Source: Leifsonia sp. fls2-241-R2A-40a (GTDB taxonomy: Bacteria; Actinomycetota; Actinomycetes; Actinomycetales; Microbacteriaceae). From it: DNA of 64,000 bases. Each line of letters begins with the position of its first letter. Positions within the stretch are counted from its first letter, which is position 1. The translations under genes and the position numbers were made by a program. The DNA is taken from positions 744,001 to 808,000 of the forward strand of contig NZ_JARVRS010000001.1 of the NCBI RefSeq assembly GCF_030209575.1. The letters run 5' to 3'. Below, one piece after another: positions 1-8,771 of this stretch. The notes under the pieces were generated by a model. It worked only from the letters and a program-made list of their open reading frames with translations, had not been told where the DNA came from and ran no database searches.

Positions 1-523
1 CCATCGTGAGGTTGGTGCGGCCGTGGTAGGCGTGGTCGAACGCGACGACCGCCTGCTTGCCCGTGTAGTGGCGCGCGATCTTCACCGCGTTCTCGACGGC
101 CTCGGCGCCCGAGTTGAACAGGGCGCTGCGCTTGTCGAAGTCGCCGGGGGTGAGCCGGTTGAGCGCCTCCGCGACGTCGACGTAGGAGTCGTAAGGAGCG
201 ACCGTGAAGCAGGTGTGCGTGAACGCGGCGACCTGCGCGGTGACGGCCTCGACGATGCGCGGGGCGGAGTTGCCGACGCCGGTCACGGCGATGCCGGAGC
301 CGAAGTCGATGAGCGAGTTGCCATCCACATCCACCAGCACGCCGCCTCCGGCAGCGACCGTGTACACGGGGATGGTGGCGCCGACGCCCGCGGCGACGGC
401 CTTAGCCTTGCGCTCCGCGCGCTTGCGCGACTCGGGGCCGGGGATCGGGGTGACGAGCCGGCGCTCCTGCGGGAGCGAGGGTCCGCCGACGGGAGTGTCG
501 ATGGCGGTGTCGAGGATGGTCAT
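1..523 (-). CDS. gabT: 4-aminobutyrate aminotransferase, N-terminal part (cut by window edge)
   Basis: This is the first ~174 residues of a class III PLP-dependent aminotransferase. It starts at the ATG complementary to 521-523 and runs off the left edge. It begins MTILDTAIDT and carries the GabT-like segments GGGVLVDVDGN, SGIAVTGVGN, FTHTCFTVAPY and FNSGAEAVENAVKIARHYTG. In this family these form the substrate and PLP phosphate pocket. The catalytic lysine lies outside the window. The enzyme moves the amino group of GABA to 2-oxoglutarate, giving succinate semialdehyde. It is divergent from a PucR-type regulator 91 bp away, the usual arrangement for GABA or putrescine catabolism. A related ornithine or acetylornithine aminotransferase is less likely. 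Confidence 0.85.
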   Translation of the reverse strand, partial: MTILDTAIDTPVGGPSLPQERRLVTPIPGPESRKRAERKAKAVAAGVGATIPVYTVAAGGGVLVDVDGNSLIDFGSGIAVTGVGNSAPRIVEAVTAQVAAFTHTCFTVAPYDSYVDVAEALNRLTPGDFDKRSALFNSGAEAVENAVKIARHYTGKQAVVAFDHAYHGRTNLTM

Positions 524-614
524 GTGTCGAATGTAGGAAGTCGGCGCGCGAAGACGCCTGGACACGACGTACAATCGCTCCGCCGGGGATCGACACCCTG
601 GCGGATGGAGCCTC

Positions 615-2066
615 ATGCCCGCGACTCTCACCCAGCTCCTGGCGCGCCCCGAGCTGGGCCTGCGGCTGCTCACGCCGAGCAGCGTCGGCGACCCGGACGC
701 CCCGCTTGCGTGGGCGCACAGCTCGGACCTCCCCGACCCGACGCCGTTCCTGTCGCCGGGTCAGGTGCTGCTCGTGACGGAGCCGCCCGAGGACGCGGAG
801 CCGTACGTGCGCCGGCTGGCGGAGCACGGGATCGCGGCGCTCGGCTTCGGGACAGAGGTCGTGCGCGACGGGACGCCCGCCAGTCTCGTCGAGGCGTGCA
901 CGCGGCACGGGCTCCCGCTCTTCGAGGTGCCGTACCGGACGCCCTTCATCGCCGTCGTCCGCTTCGTCGCCGACCGGGTGGCCGCCGATGCGTACGCCCG
1001 CAGCACGTGGGCGTTGCGGGCCTCCCGCGCCATCTCGCTCGCCGCTCTCCGCCCGGACGCGCTCGGCGCCGTGCTGTCGGAGCTGTCGCGCCAGATCGAA
1101 CGGCCCGTCGCCCTGGTCGGAAGCGACGGCGCCGTCAGCCGCAGCTACCCCTCGGGGGGCTTGGATGCGCGGGCCCGCCGCGCGCTCGCGGAGGCCGCCG
1201 ATCCGCTGCTGCGGAGCGGACGCCGGGCAGCCGGGACGGTCGGCACGGACGCGGGCCCGTTCGCCCTGCAGACCCTGGGCGCCGCCGGACGCCTCCGCGG
1301 CGTGCTGGCCGTCGGGTCGGAGGCACTGGATGCGGCCGCGCAGCAGGTCGTGACCGGGGTCGTCGCCCTCGCCGGCCTGGCCCTCGAGCAGACGCGCGCG
1401 GCGGATGCGGCGCGGGCGCGCCTGCGGACCGCGGTCTGGCGCGCGCTGCTCGCGGGCGACACGGCGGTCGCCGCCTCCATCGCCGAACCGGTGCTGGGAG
1501 CGCTGCCCGCATCCCCTCTCCGCGTCGCGGTGCTCACCGGTGCCACGGTCGCCGCCGCGCTCGACTGGCTCGAGGCGAACGCCGACGGGTTCTTCGCACG
1601 CGACGGCTCGGACCTCGTCGTCCTCGGCGACGATGCGGCGGCGCTCGCCCTCGCCATGCGCTTCGACCTCCGCGGCGGGCTGTCGTCCAACGCCGGACTG
1701 GATGCGCTGCCCGCGGCGCTCGAGCAGGCGCACGCCGCGCGCAGCCGGGCCTCGGCGGACGATCCGGTCCCCTCCTTCGACGAGGTCGCTTCGGCGGGGA
1801 TGCTCGCCCTCCTCCACACGCCGGACGCGCGAGCGGTCGCGGTCACCGCGCTCCAGCCGCTGGTGGCGGCGGACCCGACGCTGCCGGGCGTCCTCCGCAC
1901 CTGGCTGGATGCGGACGGCGTCTACGACGTCGCCGCCCGTCAGCTCGGGATGCACCGTCACACCCTGCGCGCCCGTGTCGCGGAGGCGGAACGGCTGCTC
2001 GGCCGCGACCTCGGCTCGTTCCCGGCGCGCGCCGACCTCTACGCAGCGCTCCGCGCGGCCGCCTAG
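615..2066 (+). CDS. PucR family transcriptional regulator
   Basis: This 483-residue protein has the PucR layout. The N-terminal domain (about residues 1-130) contains LLARPELGLRLL and FLSPGQVLLVTEPP. A GGDEF-like central region follows, and a C-terminal PucR helix-turn-helix lies at about 425-480 (LGMHRHTLRARVAEAERLLGR). The ATG start has a GGAG ribosome-binding site four bases upstream. It is divergent from the GABA aminotransferase gene, so it most likely activates gabT when GABA or a related amine is present. That target is inferred from position. Length and domain order are normal for the family. Confidence 0.85.
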   Translation: MPATLTQLLARPELGLRLLTPSSVGDPDAPLAWAHSSDLPDPTPFLSPGQVLLVTEPPEDAEPYVRRLAEHGIAALGFGTEVVRDGTPASLVEACTRHGLPLFEVPYRTPFIAVVRFVADRVAADAYARSTWALRASRAISLAALRPDALGAVLSELSRQIERPVALVGSDGAVSRSYPSGGLDARARRALAEAADPLLRSGRRAAGTVGTDAGPFALQTLGAAGRLRGVLAVGSEALDAAAQQVVTGVVALAGLALEQTRAADAARARLRTAVWRALLAGDTAVAASIAEPVLGALPASPLRVAVLTGATVAAALDWLEANADGFFARDGSDLVVLGDDAAALALAMRFDLRGGLSSNAGLDALPAALEQAHAARSRASADDPVPSFDEVASAGMLALLHTPDARAVAVTALQPLVAADPTLPGVLRTWLDADGVYDVAARQLGMHRHTLRARVAEAERLLGRDLGSFPARADLYAALRAAA

Positions 2067-2140
2067 CCGCTCGCGCATCGACGAGAGCGCGTATTCTTCG
2101 CGGGCTCGACGGTGGGTGGTGGGTCGGAGAGAATGGGCGG

Positions 2141-3064
2141 ATGAACATCCCCATCTCCGGAACCCACTTCGGTCTCAGCGCCGGCGACTACCACGCGACC
2201 ATCGCGTCCGTGGGCGCGACGCTGCGGACGCTCGAGTTCGACGGGCGCGACCTCGTCGTCCCGTTCGGCGCCGACGAGGTGCGTCCCGCGTTCCGCGGCG
2301 CCACGCTCGCGCCGTGGCCGAACCGGGTCGTCGACGGCCGGTACGCGTTTGAGGGCATCGAGCAGCAGCTGGCGCTCACCGAGCCTTCGCGCGGGCACGC
2401 CCTGCACGGCCTCGCCGCCTGGCTCGACTTCGCCGCAGTGGACCGCGCCGCGGACAGCGCCACGTTCTCGGCGACGATCGAGGCGCAGCAGGGCTACCCG
2501 CACCGGGTGGAGGTCAGCGTCGCGTTCCTGCTCGACGAAGAGGGGCTCCACACGACCGTGACGGGGACGAACACCGGCCCGTCCCGCGCCCCGTGGGGCA
2601 CCGGGCCGCACCCGTACCTGGTAGCCGGCGACGGCACCGTGGACGACTGGACGCTGACGCTCCCGGCCGATCAGGTGCTGACCGTCACCGAGGACCGCCT
2701 CATCCCGATCGCGCTGGCGGATGTGGCCTCCGAGAACGGCGGCAGCTGGGACTTCCGCTCACCGCGCCGCATCGGCGACACGTTCATCGACCACGCCTTC
2801 ACGGGCCTGGAGCGCACCGCCGACGGCGCGGCGACCGTGCGGCTCACCACCGCAGACGGCACCGGAGTGGCCATGGTCTGGGACGAGAGCTGCCCGTGGG
2901 TGCAGCTCCATACGGCAGACCAGCCGATTCCCGAGCTCAACCGGCTCGGGCTCGCGGTCGAGCCGATGACCTGCCCGCCGGACGCGTTCAACTCCGGCAA
3001 CGACCTCATCGTGCTGGAGCCGGGAGCCTCGTCGACCGCATCCTGGACCATCCGGGCGATCTAG
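2141..3064 (+). CDS. Aldose 1-epimerase family protein
   Basis: The 307-residue protein belongs to the aldose 1-epimerase (mutarotase) family, which interconverts alpha and beta anomers of sugars in the cytoplasm. The family signatures are visible: LAPWPNRVVDGRY, the catalytic-region RGHALHGLAAW with its histidine, GTGPHPYL with the second histidine, and AVEPMTCPPDAF near the C-terminus with the conserved glutamate. The reading frame is open far upstream, but homology begins at MNIPISGTHF, so the ATG at 2141 is chosen. It follows the PucR gene by 74 bp and precedes a convergent amylase-like gene. The exact sugar cannot be read from sequence. Confidence 0.88.
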   Translation: MNIPISGTHFGLSAGDYHATIASVGATLRTLEFDGRDLVVPFGADEVRPAFRGATLAPWPNRVVDGRYAFEGIEQQLALTEPSRGHALHGLAAWLDFAAVDRAADSATFSATIEAQQGYPHRVEVSVAFLLDEEGLHTTVTGTNTGPSRAPWGTGPHPYLVAGDGTVDDWTLTLPADQVLTVTEDRLIPIALADVASENGGSWDFRSPRRIGDTFIDHAFTGLERTADGAATVRLTTADGTGVAMVWDESCPWVQLHTADQPIPELNRLGLAVEPMTCPPDAFNSGNDLIVLEPGASSTASWTIRAI

Positions 3065-3075
3065 CCCGCGAGGAA

Positions 3076-3141
3076 CCGCCCCGGGAAGAGCCGCCCCGGG
3101 AAAAGAGGATGCGCGCGGCCTTCCACGACGGGCCGCGCGCA
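3076..3141 (+). terminator. Tandem 15-bp repeat and perfect 11-bp hairpin after the epimerase gene
   Basis: Two copies of CCGCCCCGGGAA lie 15 bp apart (3076-3087 and 3091-3102). They are followed by a perfect 11-bp stem, TGCGCGCGGCC at 3110-3120 pairing with GGCCGCGCGCA at 3131-3141 around a 10-base loop. It sits 46 bases past the epimerase stop and has no T tract, as is common for actinobacterial terminators. Confidence 0.55.
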
Positions 3142-3180
3142 CTGCGATGCTAGGGCCCCGCGGAAGGGCGGCACCGTATA

Positions 3181-3199
3181 CGCCGTGTCGAACACGGCG
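3181..3199 (-). terminator. Hairpin downstream of the amylase-like gene
   Basis: CGCCGTGT (3181-3188) pairs perfectly with ACACGGCG (3192-3199) across a 3-base loop. It lies 51 bases beyond the stop of the leftward GH13 gene, so it probably ends that transcript. A protein-binding palindrome is the alternative reading. Confidence 0.4.
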
Positions 3200-3249
3200 G
3201 GACGGGCTCGACACGGGGTCGGATGACGGCCTCCTGCGGCATCGGTAGG

Positions 3250-4854
3250 TCAGGCGGACAGCCAGGCGAAGCCGTAGGCGCCGAGCGTCCGGCCGTCCCA
3301 CTGCTCGGAGAGCGCACTGTCGTAGTCGCCGTCGAGGGTGACGTCGACCGCGTCTCCCGACAGGTTGTGCAGGGTGATCAGGCCGTCGCGCTGCAGGGCG
3401 AGCACCTGGGGCTGCCCGACGTCGACAGCCGTCCATCCGCCCGCGTCGGCGTTCTTCTCCCTCCGCACCGCCGAGATGCGCCGGACCAGCGAGAGAAGCG
3501 AGCCGGGGTCCGCCTCCTGCGCCCGCACGTTGACCGCGGGCCACCCGAACGGCCCGTCCGCCTGGGCGGGAAGCGTGAGCGGTGACGCGTCGGCCGTCGT
3601 GAATCCGCCCCAGCGCGCGTCGTCCCACTGCATGGTCGTCCGCGCCGCGCCGCGCCCCTCCACCCCGAGGTCGTCGCCCACGCCGAGTTCCTGCCCGGCC
3701 AGCAGCAACGGAACCCCGGGGAGTGCGTACAGCAGGCTGACCGTCATCCGCACGCGCTGCGCCGGCTGCATCATCGGCGCCCACCCACGCCGGATCCCGC
3801 GCCCGTAGATCAGCATGTCGGGCTCGGGGGCGAAATGCTCGAAGGCCTCTTTCCGTTCATCCTCGCTCAACTGCTGGAGGTCGATCTCGTCGGCGTTGTG
3901 CAGGAAGTTGAGCCGGGCGACCGGGGGGATGTTGTCGTCCAGGCGGCGCAACGCCTCCCGGATCGGGCGAGCCTCACCCCGCGTGAGCGCGAGGACGACC
4001 GAGTTGTTGAGGGTGAAGTCGATGACCGCCTCGAAGCGTCCGCGCTCCACCAGCGACGCCATCAGTTCCGGCGACTCGTCCGCCTCGGCGATCAGCGCGA
4101 CATCGTGCCGCACCTCACGGAGGCGGGCGCGGAGGCGGTCGAAGAACTCGCCGTCCGCGACGTCCGTGTCCGGGCGGCCTTTACCCTGGACGATCAACAG
4201 CGCCGCGTCGATGCGGAAGCCGTCGACGCCGACCTCCAGCCAGAAGCTGAGCACGCGGACGATCTCCTCGAACACGTCCGGGTCGGTGGCGTTGAGGTCC
4301 GGCTGGAACTCGTAGAACTGGTGGTGGTAGTACTTGCCGGCCCGCTCCTCGAACTTCCACACGTGGTCGTCCTCGCCCGGGAACATCGGATGGTCGCCCT
4401 GCTCGACCGAGTCGTCGTCGCTCCACACGAAGAAGCGGCCGGCCCGGCCGTGCGGGTCCTCGCGCGCGGCGAGGAACCAGGCATGCCGGTCGGAGGTGTG
4501 GTGGAGGACGGCGTCGATGAGGACGCGCATCCCCAGCTCGTGGGCTCGGGCCAGGAACGCCCGCAGGGCATCCACGTCGCCGAAGCGCGAGTCGACCGCG
4601 ACGTGGTCGTCGACATCGTACCCGTTGTCGCGCCGGGCGCTCGGATAGAACGGCAGCAGCCAGATCCAGGTCACGCCGAGCGAAGCGACGTACTCCAAAT
4701 GCTCGATCGCCCCGGCGAAGTCTCCGAAGCCGTCACCGTCGCCGTCCGCGAACCGCGAGAGGTCGAGTCCGTACACGAGCTCGCCGGGGTCCCCCGCCCA
4801 GCCGTTCGACCATCCGTCGGTATCGGTCGCAGCGTTGCTCGCAGTATTCTCCAC
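3250..4854 (-). CDS. GH13 family alpha-amylase / trehalose synthase-like glycosidase
   Basis: This ~534-residue protein has the (beta/alpha)8 catalytic domain of glycoside hydrolase family 13. Visible regions are region I MRVLIDAVLHHTSD, region II GVDGFRIDAAL with the nucleophile aspartate, region III VALIAEADE with the acid/base glutamate, and region IV FLHNADEID with the third catalytic aspartate. Region IV normally reads FLxNHDE, and here the histidine is alanine. The overall look (YPSARRDNGYDVDDH) resembles trehalose synthase and oligo-1,6-glucosidase relatives. A GTG at 4854 is chosen, with an in-frame GTG at 4908 as the alternative. The gene follows the GH127 gene by 79 bp on the same strand, so it may be the last gene of the arabinofuranoside operon. 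Confidence 0.8.
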   Translation of the reverse strand: MENTASNAATDTDGWSNGWAGDPGELVYGLDLSRFADGDGDGFGDFAGAIEHLEYVASLGVTWIWLLPFYPSARRDNGYDVDDHVAVDSRFGDVDALRAFLARAHELGMRVLIDAVLHHTSDRHAWFLAAREDPHGRAGRFFVWSDDDSVEQGDHPMFPGEDDHVWKFEERAGKYYHHQFYEFQPDLNATDPDVFEEIVRVLSFWLEVGVDGFRIDAALLIVQGKGRPDTDVADGEFFDRLRARLREVRHDVALIAEADESPELMASLVERGRFEAVIDFTLNNSVVLALTRGEARPIREALRRLDDNIPPVARLNFLHNADEIDLQQLSEDERKEAFEHFAPEPDMLIYGRGIRRGWAPMMQPAQRVRMTVSLLYALPGVPLLLAGQELGVGDDLGVEGRGAARTTMQWDDARWGGFTTADASPLTLPAQADGPFGWPAVNVRAQEADPGSLLSLVRRISAVRREKNADAGGWTAVDVGQPQVLALQRDGLITLHNLSGDAVDVTLDGDYDSALSEQWDGRTLGAYGFAWLSA

Positions 4855-4933
4855 GGCTCCACTAATACGCCACCCGCGTGGGGAGCGCCGGAGGCGGGAG
4901 GGCTTCACGTCTCCCGCCCCCGGACGGATCGGC

Positions 4934-6868
4934 TCAGCTCGCCGGGATCCAGACCCGCATCGTCGATGGGCCCCGCTCCGCCCAATCGTGGTACGGGACG
5001 AGCGGAACCTCGGCCTCCGCCTGCGGGGCCCCAGGCTCTGCCGGGCCGTACGGCCAGGGCAGGTCGCGCTCCGCGCGCCGGGACATCCTCACGGTGACCG
5101 ATCCATCCGTGTCCGCCGGCGGCCGGCTCACGTCGACCACCGCGTCGGCGACGTCGGCCCAGCCGTCAGGCAGGTCGTTGGACTCGAGGGCGTACACCAC
5201 CGGCCCGCGCTCGACCGCGACGCTGTCACGCACGGCATCCACCCGCGGGTCCGCGGCCGAGAAGCGCGGCGCGACGGGCAGGTCCAGGACGACGGTGTCG
5301 CCGGCCCGGAAAAGCCGCCGCACTGTCGCGGTTCCCGGATCGGCCGTCGCGGCATCCCCGTCGACCGTGACCGTCGCACCCCGCGCCCACGCCGGCACTC
5401 GCAGCTGCAGGGACCAGGGCTCGCGCGCGTCCCTCAGGATTCGGACCGTCACGCGACCCTCCACGGGATAACCGGTCTCCACCGCCAGCTCGACCGGCTC
5501 GCCGTTGGGCAGGATGGTGCTGATGCGCGACGGCGCGAACTGGTGCAGTTGCAGGGAGTCGCCTCCGGCCGTTGCGATGTAGGAGTCGAGGCTGGCCAGC
5601 GTCCGTGCGACGTTCGGCGGGCAGCAGGAGACCTCGAACCATGGCGCGCGCAGCGACGCTTCAGCGCGCGGCGACACGGTGTCCGGGTCGGCCGGCTCGC
5701 CGGGCATCCGCCGGTGCAGTGTGTTCGCGTAGTAGAAGGCCCGCCCGTCGGCCGACGGCGAGGTCGCGACGACGTTGTAGAGGGTGCGCTCGATCAGGTC
5801 GGCGTACTGCGGGTCGCCCTGGGCGAGCAGCAGCCGCCAGCTGAACTGCACGGACGCGATGGCCGCGCAGGTCTCCGAGTAGGCCCGGTCCGGCGGCAGT
5901 TCGAAGTCGTCGCCGAACGCCTCGTCCTGGTGATGGGATCCCTGCCCCCCGGTGATGTACGTCCGCCGGGCCACTGTGTTCGCCCACTGACGACGGAGGG
6001 CCGAGAGGAGGCCCTCATCTCGGGTCTCGACCGCGACGTCCGTCGCCCCCGACGCCAGGTAGTTCGCCCGCACGGCGTGGCCGCGCAGCACGTCCGCCTC
6101 GCGCACGGGCATATCGTCCTGATAGTAGGAGCGGCCCCACTCGATGTCACGGAGCACGCCCGTCCCCCGGCGTTCGACGAACAGGCGCGCCTGCTCGATG
6201 TAACGCCGTTCGCCGGTCGCCCGGCCCAGCTCCACGAGAGCGGTCTCGACCTCGGCGTGGCCGCAGACCGATTCGATCCCGCCCGGACCGAAGACGTCGC
6301 AGATCAGGTCCGCGAATCTCGTCGCGACCGCAAGCAGTCCGTCGCCGGCGTCCGGATGCGTCCGGGCCCGCGCCACGGCCGCCTGGAACAGGTGCCCGGC
6401 GCAGTAGAGCTCGTGCCCCCACTCGAGATCGGACCAGCGCGCGCCCTGGCCCCGGCGCCCGAAGTTCGTGTTGAGGTAGCCGTCGGGCTCCTGCGCGGCC
6501 GCCACCCGGGCGACCACCTTCCGGAAGCGCTCCTCCAGCCCCGCGTCGGGCTCCCGCCCCAGCTGCCAGGCCACGGCTTCCAGGAACTTGTAGACCTCGG
6601 AGTCGGCGAACTCGCGACCTCGTCGGTTGTCCGCCGTCAACGTCCCGGCGGCGGCGGCATCGAAATTGCCGAGCCAGCCCTCCCGCTCCAGCCAGTGCTG
6701 GATGTGCGGCAGAGTACCGTCCGCGTTCACGCGTTGCCGATCGGCCCAGAACCCGCCGGTTATCCGCACCTCGTCGAGGCCCAGCGGGCGCAGGGCACCC
6801 CGGCTGGGCACAGTCGGCCCGACGGGCGAGTGGACGGTTCGATCGGTGTCGGTGAGGGTCATGATCAT
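4934..6868 (-). CDS. GH127 beta-L-arabinofuranosidase
   Basis: The 644-residue protein matches glycoside hydrolase family 127. These enzymes release L-arabinose from beta-L-arabinofuranosides such as the chains on plant hydroxyproline-rich glycoproteins. The family's cysteine-glutamate centre is visible: E332 and C334 in YSETCAA, and C415-C416 in EVSCCPPN. The family uses a zinc-bound cysteine as nucleophile. No signal peptide is seen, so it acts in the cytoplasm on imported oligosaccharide. The ATG at 6868 overlaps the stop of the upstream permease gene by four bases (ATGA), showing translational coupling with the importer. The frame stays open to 7552, but the upstream part is the shadow of the permease. 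Confidence 0.9.
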   Translation of the reverse strand: MIMTLTDTDRTVHSPVGPTVPSRGALRPLGLDEVRITGGFWADRQRVNADGTLPHIQHWLEREGWLGNFDAAAAGTLTADNRRGREFADSEVYKFLEAVAWQLGREPDAGLEERFRKVVARVAAAQEPDGYLNTNFGRRGQGARWSDLEWGHELYCAGHLFQAAVARARTHPDAGDGLLAVATRFADLICDVFGPGGIESVCGHAEVETALVELGRATGERRYIEQARLFVERRGTGVLRDIEWGRSYYQDDMPVREADVLRGHAVRANYLASGATDVAVETRDEGLLSALRRQWANTVARRTYITGGQGSHHQDEAFGDDFELPPDRAYSETCAAIASVQFSWRLLLAQGDPQYADLIERTLYNVVATSPSADGRAFYYANTLHRRMPGEPADPDTVSPRAEASLRAPWFEVSCCPPNVARTLASLDSYIATAGGDSLQLHQFAPSRISTILPNGEPVELAVETGYPVEGRVTVRILRDAREPWSLQLRVPAWARGATVTVDGDAATADPGTATVRRLFRAGDTVVLDLPVAPRFSAADPRVDAVRDSVAVERGPVVYALESNDLPDGWADVADAVVDVSRPPADTDGSVTVRMSRRAERDLPWPYGPAEPGAPQAEAEVPLVPYHDWAERGPSTMRVWIPAS

Positions 6869-7764
6869 CCTTTGAAAGCGCCGGACATGAAGCCCCGGAC
6901 GTAGTGACGTTGGAGGACGAGGAACAGCAGGATGCACGGCACGGCGAGCACCACGACGCCGGCCTCGGTGGCGCCGTAGTCGACGACGCCCTGCACTTGC
7001 CCGCGCAGGTTCGAGATCGCCAGCGGGAGGGTCATCCGGTTGCTGTCGTTGATCAGGATCAGCGGAGCGATGAAGTCGTTCCAGGCCGCGAGGAAGGCGA
7101 ACAGTCCGACCGTGATGAGGCCGGGCTTGACGGCCGGGAGCAGCACCCGCCAGAGCACGCGGAAGCTGGAGCAGCCGTCCACCATCGCCGCTTCGTCGAG
7201 CTCGCGCGGCACGGACTCGAACGAGATCCGCATCATGAAGGTTGCGAACGGGAGTTGGAACATCGTGAGCACGAGGGCGACGCCGACCAGCGAGTTCGAC
7301 AGCCCGACGAGGTTGAGCAGCACGTAGAGCGGGATCAACAGCGTCGCATACGGGACCATGAGGATGGCCAGCGTCGCCATGAAGAGCACGTTGCGGCCCG
7401 GGAACCGGAACCGCGCGAACGCGTAGCCGCCGAACAGGGACACGGTGAGCGTCAGCAGCACGGTCAGCAGCGAGACGAACAGCGAATTGCCGATATAGAC
7501 CCAGATTCCCGCCTGGTAGTTGGCGAGGGAGGCGTAGTTCCCGAGGCCCCATCCCTGCGTCTGGCTGGTCCCCGCGCGCGGCGCGAACGAAGACACGGCC
7601 GTCCAGATCAGCGGATACAGGAAGATGAGCGCGAGGCCGCCCGTCAGCACCCAGTACGGCGTGCGGACCGCCACGCCTGCCAGACGGGAGACCGGTCGGC
7701 GCCTGCTGCCTCCGCCGGGACGCTCCGCGTCGACCGTGGTGGGGTCCATCAACTGTGCGCTCAT
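6865..7764 (-). CDS. Carbohydrate ABC transporter permease (MalG type)
   Basis: This 299-residue inner-membrane protein has about six transmembrane helices and the EAA loop, seen as ELDEAAMVDGCSSFRVLWRVLLPAVKPGL. That loop docks to the ATPase. It pairs with the MalF-type permease encoded just upstream, and the two genes overlap by an ATGA. Its own stop overlaps the GH127 start. The substrate is probably an arabinofuranosyl oligosaccharide, inferred from the linked hydrolase. No ATPase gene is linked, so a shared MsiK-like ATPase encoded elsewhere is expected, as is usual for this transporter class in actinobacteria. Confidence 0.92.
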   Translation of the reverse strand: MSAQLMDPTTVDAERPGGGSRRRPVSRLAGVAVRTPYWVLTGGLALIFLYPLIWTAVSSFAPRAGTSQTQGWGLGNYASLANYQAGIWVYIGNSLFVSLLTVLLTLTVSLFGGYAFARFRFPGRNVLFMATLAILMVPYATLLIPLYVLLNLVGLSNSLVGVALVLTMFQLPFATFMMRISFESVPRELDEAAMVDGCSSFRVLWRVLLPAVKPGLITVGLFAFLAAWNDFIAPLILINDSNRMTLPLAISNLRGQVQGVVDYGATEAGVVVLAVPCILLFLVLQRHYVRGFMSGAFKG

Positions 7765-8684
7765 GCCGCGCCCTCCTTCTCGCCGAAGGCCCGGATCTGG
7801 GCGACGTTCACGACGATGAGCGCGAGGAGCACGATCACCGAGAGCGCTCCGGCGACGCCGAGGTTGTTCGGCCCTTGGAACGCGACGCTGTAGATGAGTT
7901 GCACCACCGTGATGGTGCTGTTGTCCGGGCCGCCCTTGGTCAGGATGTAGAACTGCTCGAACGCGAGCAGGGAGCCGGTGACGCACAGCACGGTGGTCAG
8001 CGCCAGCGTCGGCCGCAGCAGCGGAAGGGTGACCGACCGGAAGATCTGGAACCGGCTGGCCCCGTCGATCCTGGCCGCCTCGTAGACCTCCTCCGGAATT
8101 CCCTGCAGGCCGACCAGCATCAACAGCATGTAGAAGCCGGCGTACCGCCAGACGATGAGGAAGACGGTCGACCACAGAGCGCCGGCCGGGGTGCCGAGGA
8201 AGGTGAAGCCCCACGCCTTCATCAGCTCGGCGAAGGGTCCGGCGATGGGCGAATAGAGCACGTAGAACAGCAGCGAGGCCGACGCGAGCCCGAGCGCGCT
8301 CGGGACCAGGATCGCAGTCCGGAGGACGCCCTTCCACCGCGTCGACTCCTGGACCAGCAGGGCGAGACCCAGCGCCAGTGCCAGGAGGATGACCGTCGTG
8401 ATGACCGTATAGGTGACGGTGAAGACGATGGAGTCGGTGAAGAAGCGGTTGTTGACCGCGTCCACGTAGTTCTTGGGGAAGTTGATGCCCTGGTTGCCGC
8501 CGAGCAGAGGCCAGTTCGAGGCGGACATCTGCAGGACCAGGAGAAGCGGCAGCAGGAACAGCAGTGCGACGAACAGTGCCGTCGGGGCGGCGTACGCCCA
8601 GCCGAGCAGGCGTCCGCGCGGGCGTCTGCTCCTGCGGCGAACGGAGCGGGCGGAGGCAGAGCCCGCCGTCATGCTCGCGGTCAT
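7761..8684 (-). CDS. Carbohydrate ABC transporter permease (MalF type)
   Basis: This 307-residue permease has a basic N-terminus (RSVRRRSRRPRGR) and then about six membrane helices. Its EAA motif reads EVYEAARIDGASRFQIFRSVTLPLLRPTL. It is the first of the two sugar permeases and lies 87 bp downstream of the binding-protein gene. Its last bases overlap the next permease start in an ATGA. It forms the import channel together with that partner. The assignment to the CUT1 (oligosaccharide) subfamily follows from the split permease pair. Confidence 0.92.
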   Translation of the reverse strand: MTASMTAGSASARSVRRRSRRPRGRLLGWAYAAPTALFVALLFLLPLLLVLQMSASNWPLLGGNQGINFPKNYVDAVNNRFFTDSIVFTVTYTVITTVILLALALGLALLVQESTRWKGVLRTAILVPSALGLASASLLFYVLYSPIAGPFAELMKAWGFTFLGTPAGALWSTVFLIVWRYAGFYMLLMLVGLQGIPEEVYEAARIDGASRFQIFRSVTLPLLRPTLALTTVLCVTGSLLAFEQFYILTKGGPDNSTITVVQLIYSVAFQGPNNLGVAGALSVIVLLALIVVNVAQIRAFGEKEGAA

Positions 8685-8771
8685 GTGTGAAGCCTTTCGT
8701 CGGAGGAGGGCCGCGGGTGGATGCTGTGCGCATCCACCCGCGGATCCGGAAGCGGTCGCGAGCGACCCGTT

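Noticed and set aside
570-575. TACAAT between gabT and the PucR gene as a -10 promoter
   Set aside because: A -10-like hexamer is present, but no matching -35 lies at 16-18 bp upstream, so a promoter is not reported.
402-2078. Open frame of 558 residues opposite the PucR gene
   Set aside because: Its arginine-rich translation has no recognisable domain, and the opposite strand encodes a full PucR regulator.
3076-3102. Tandem 15-bp repeat as a possible mini-CRISPR or transposon end
   Set aside because: There are only two units, directly adjacent and without a spacer. They are next to a hairpin after a gene end, so a terminator region is the simpler reading.
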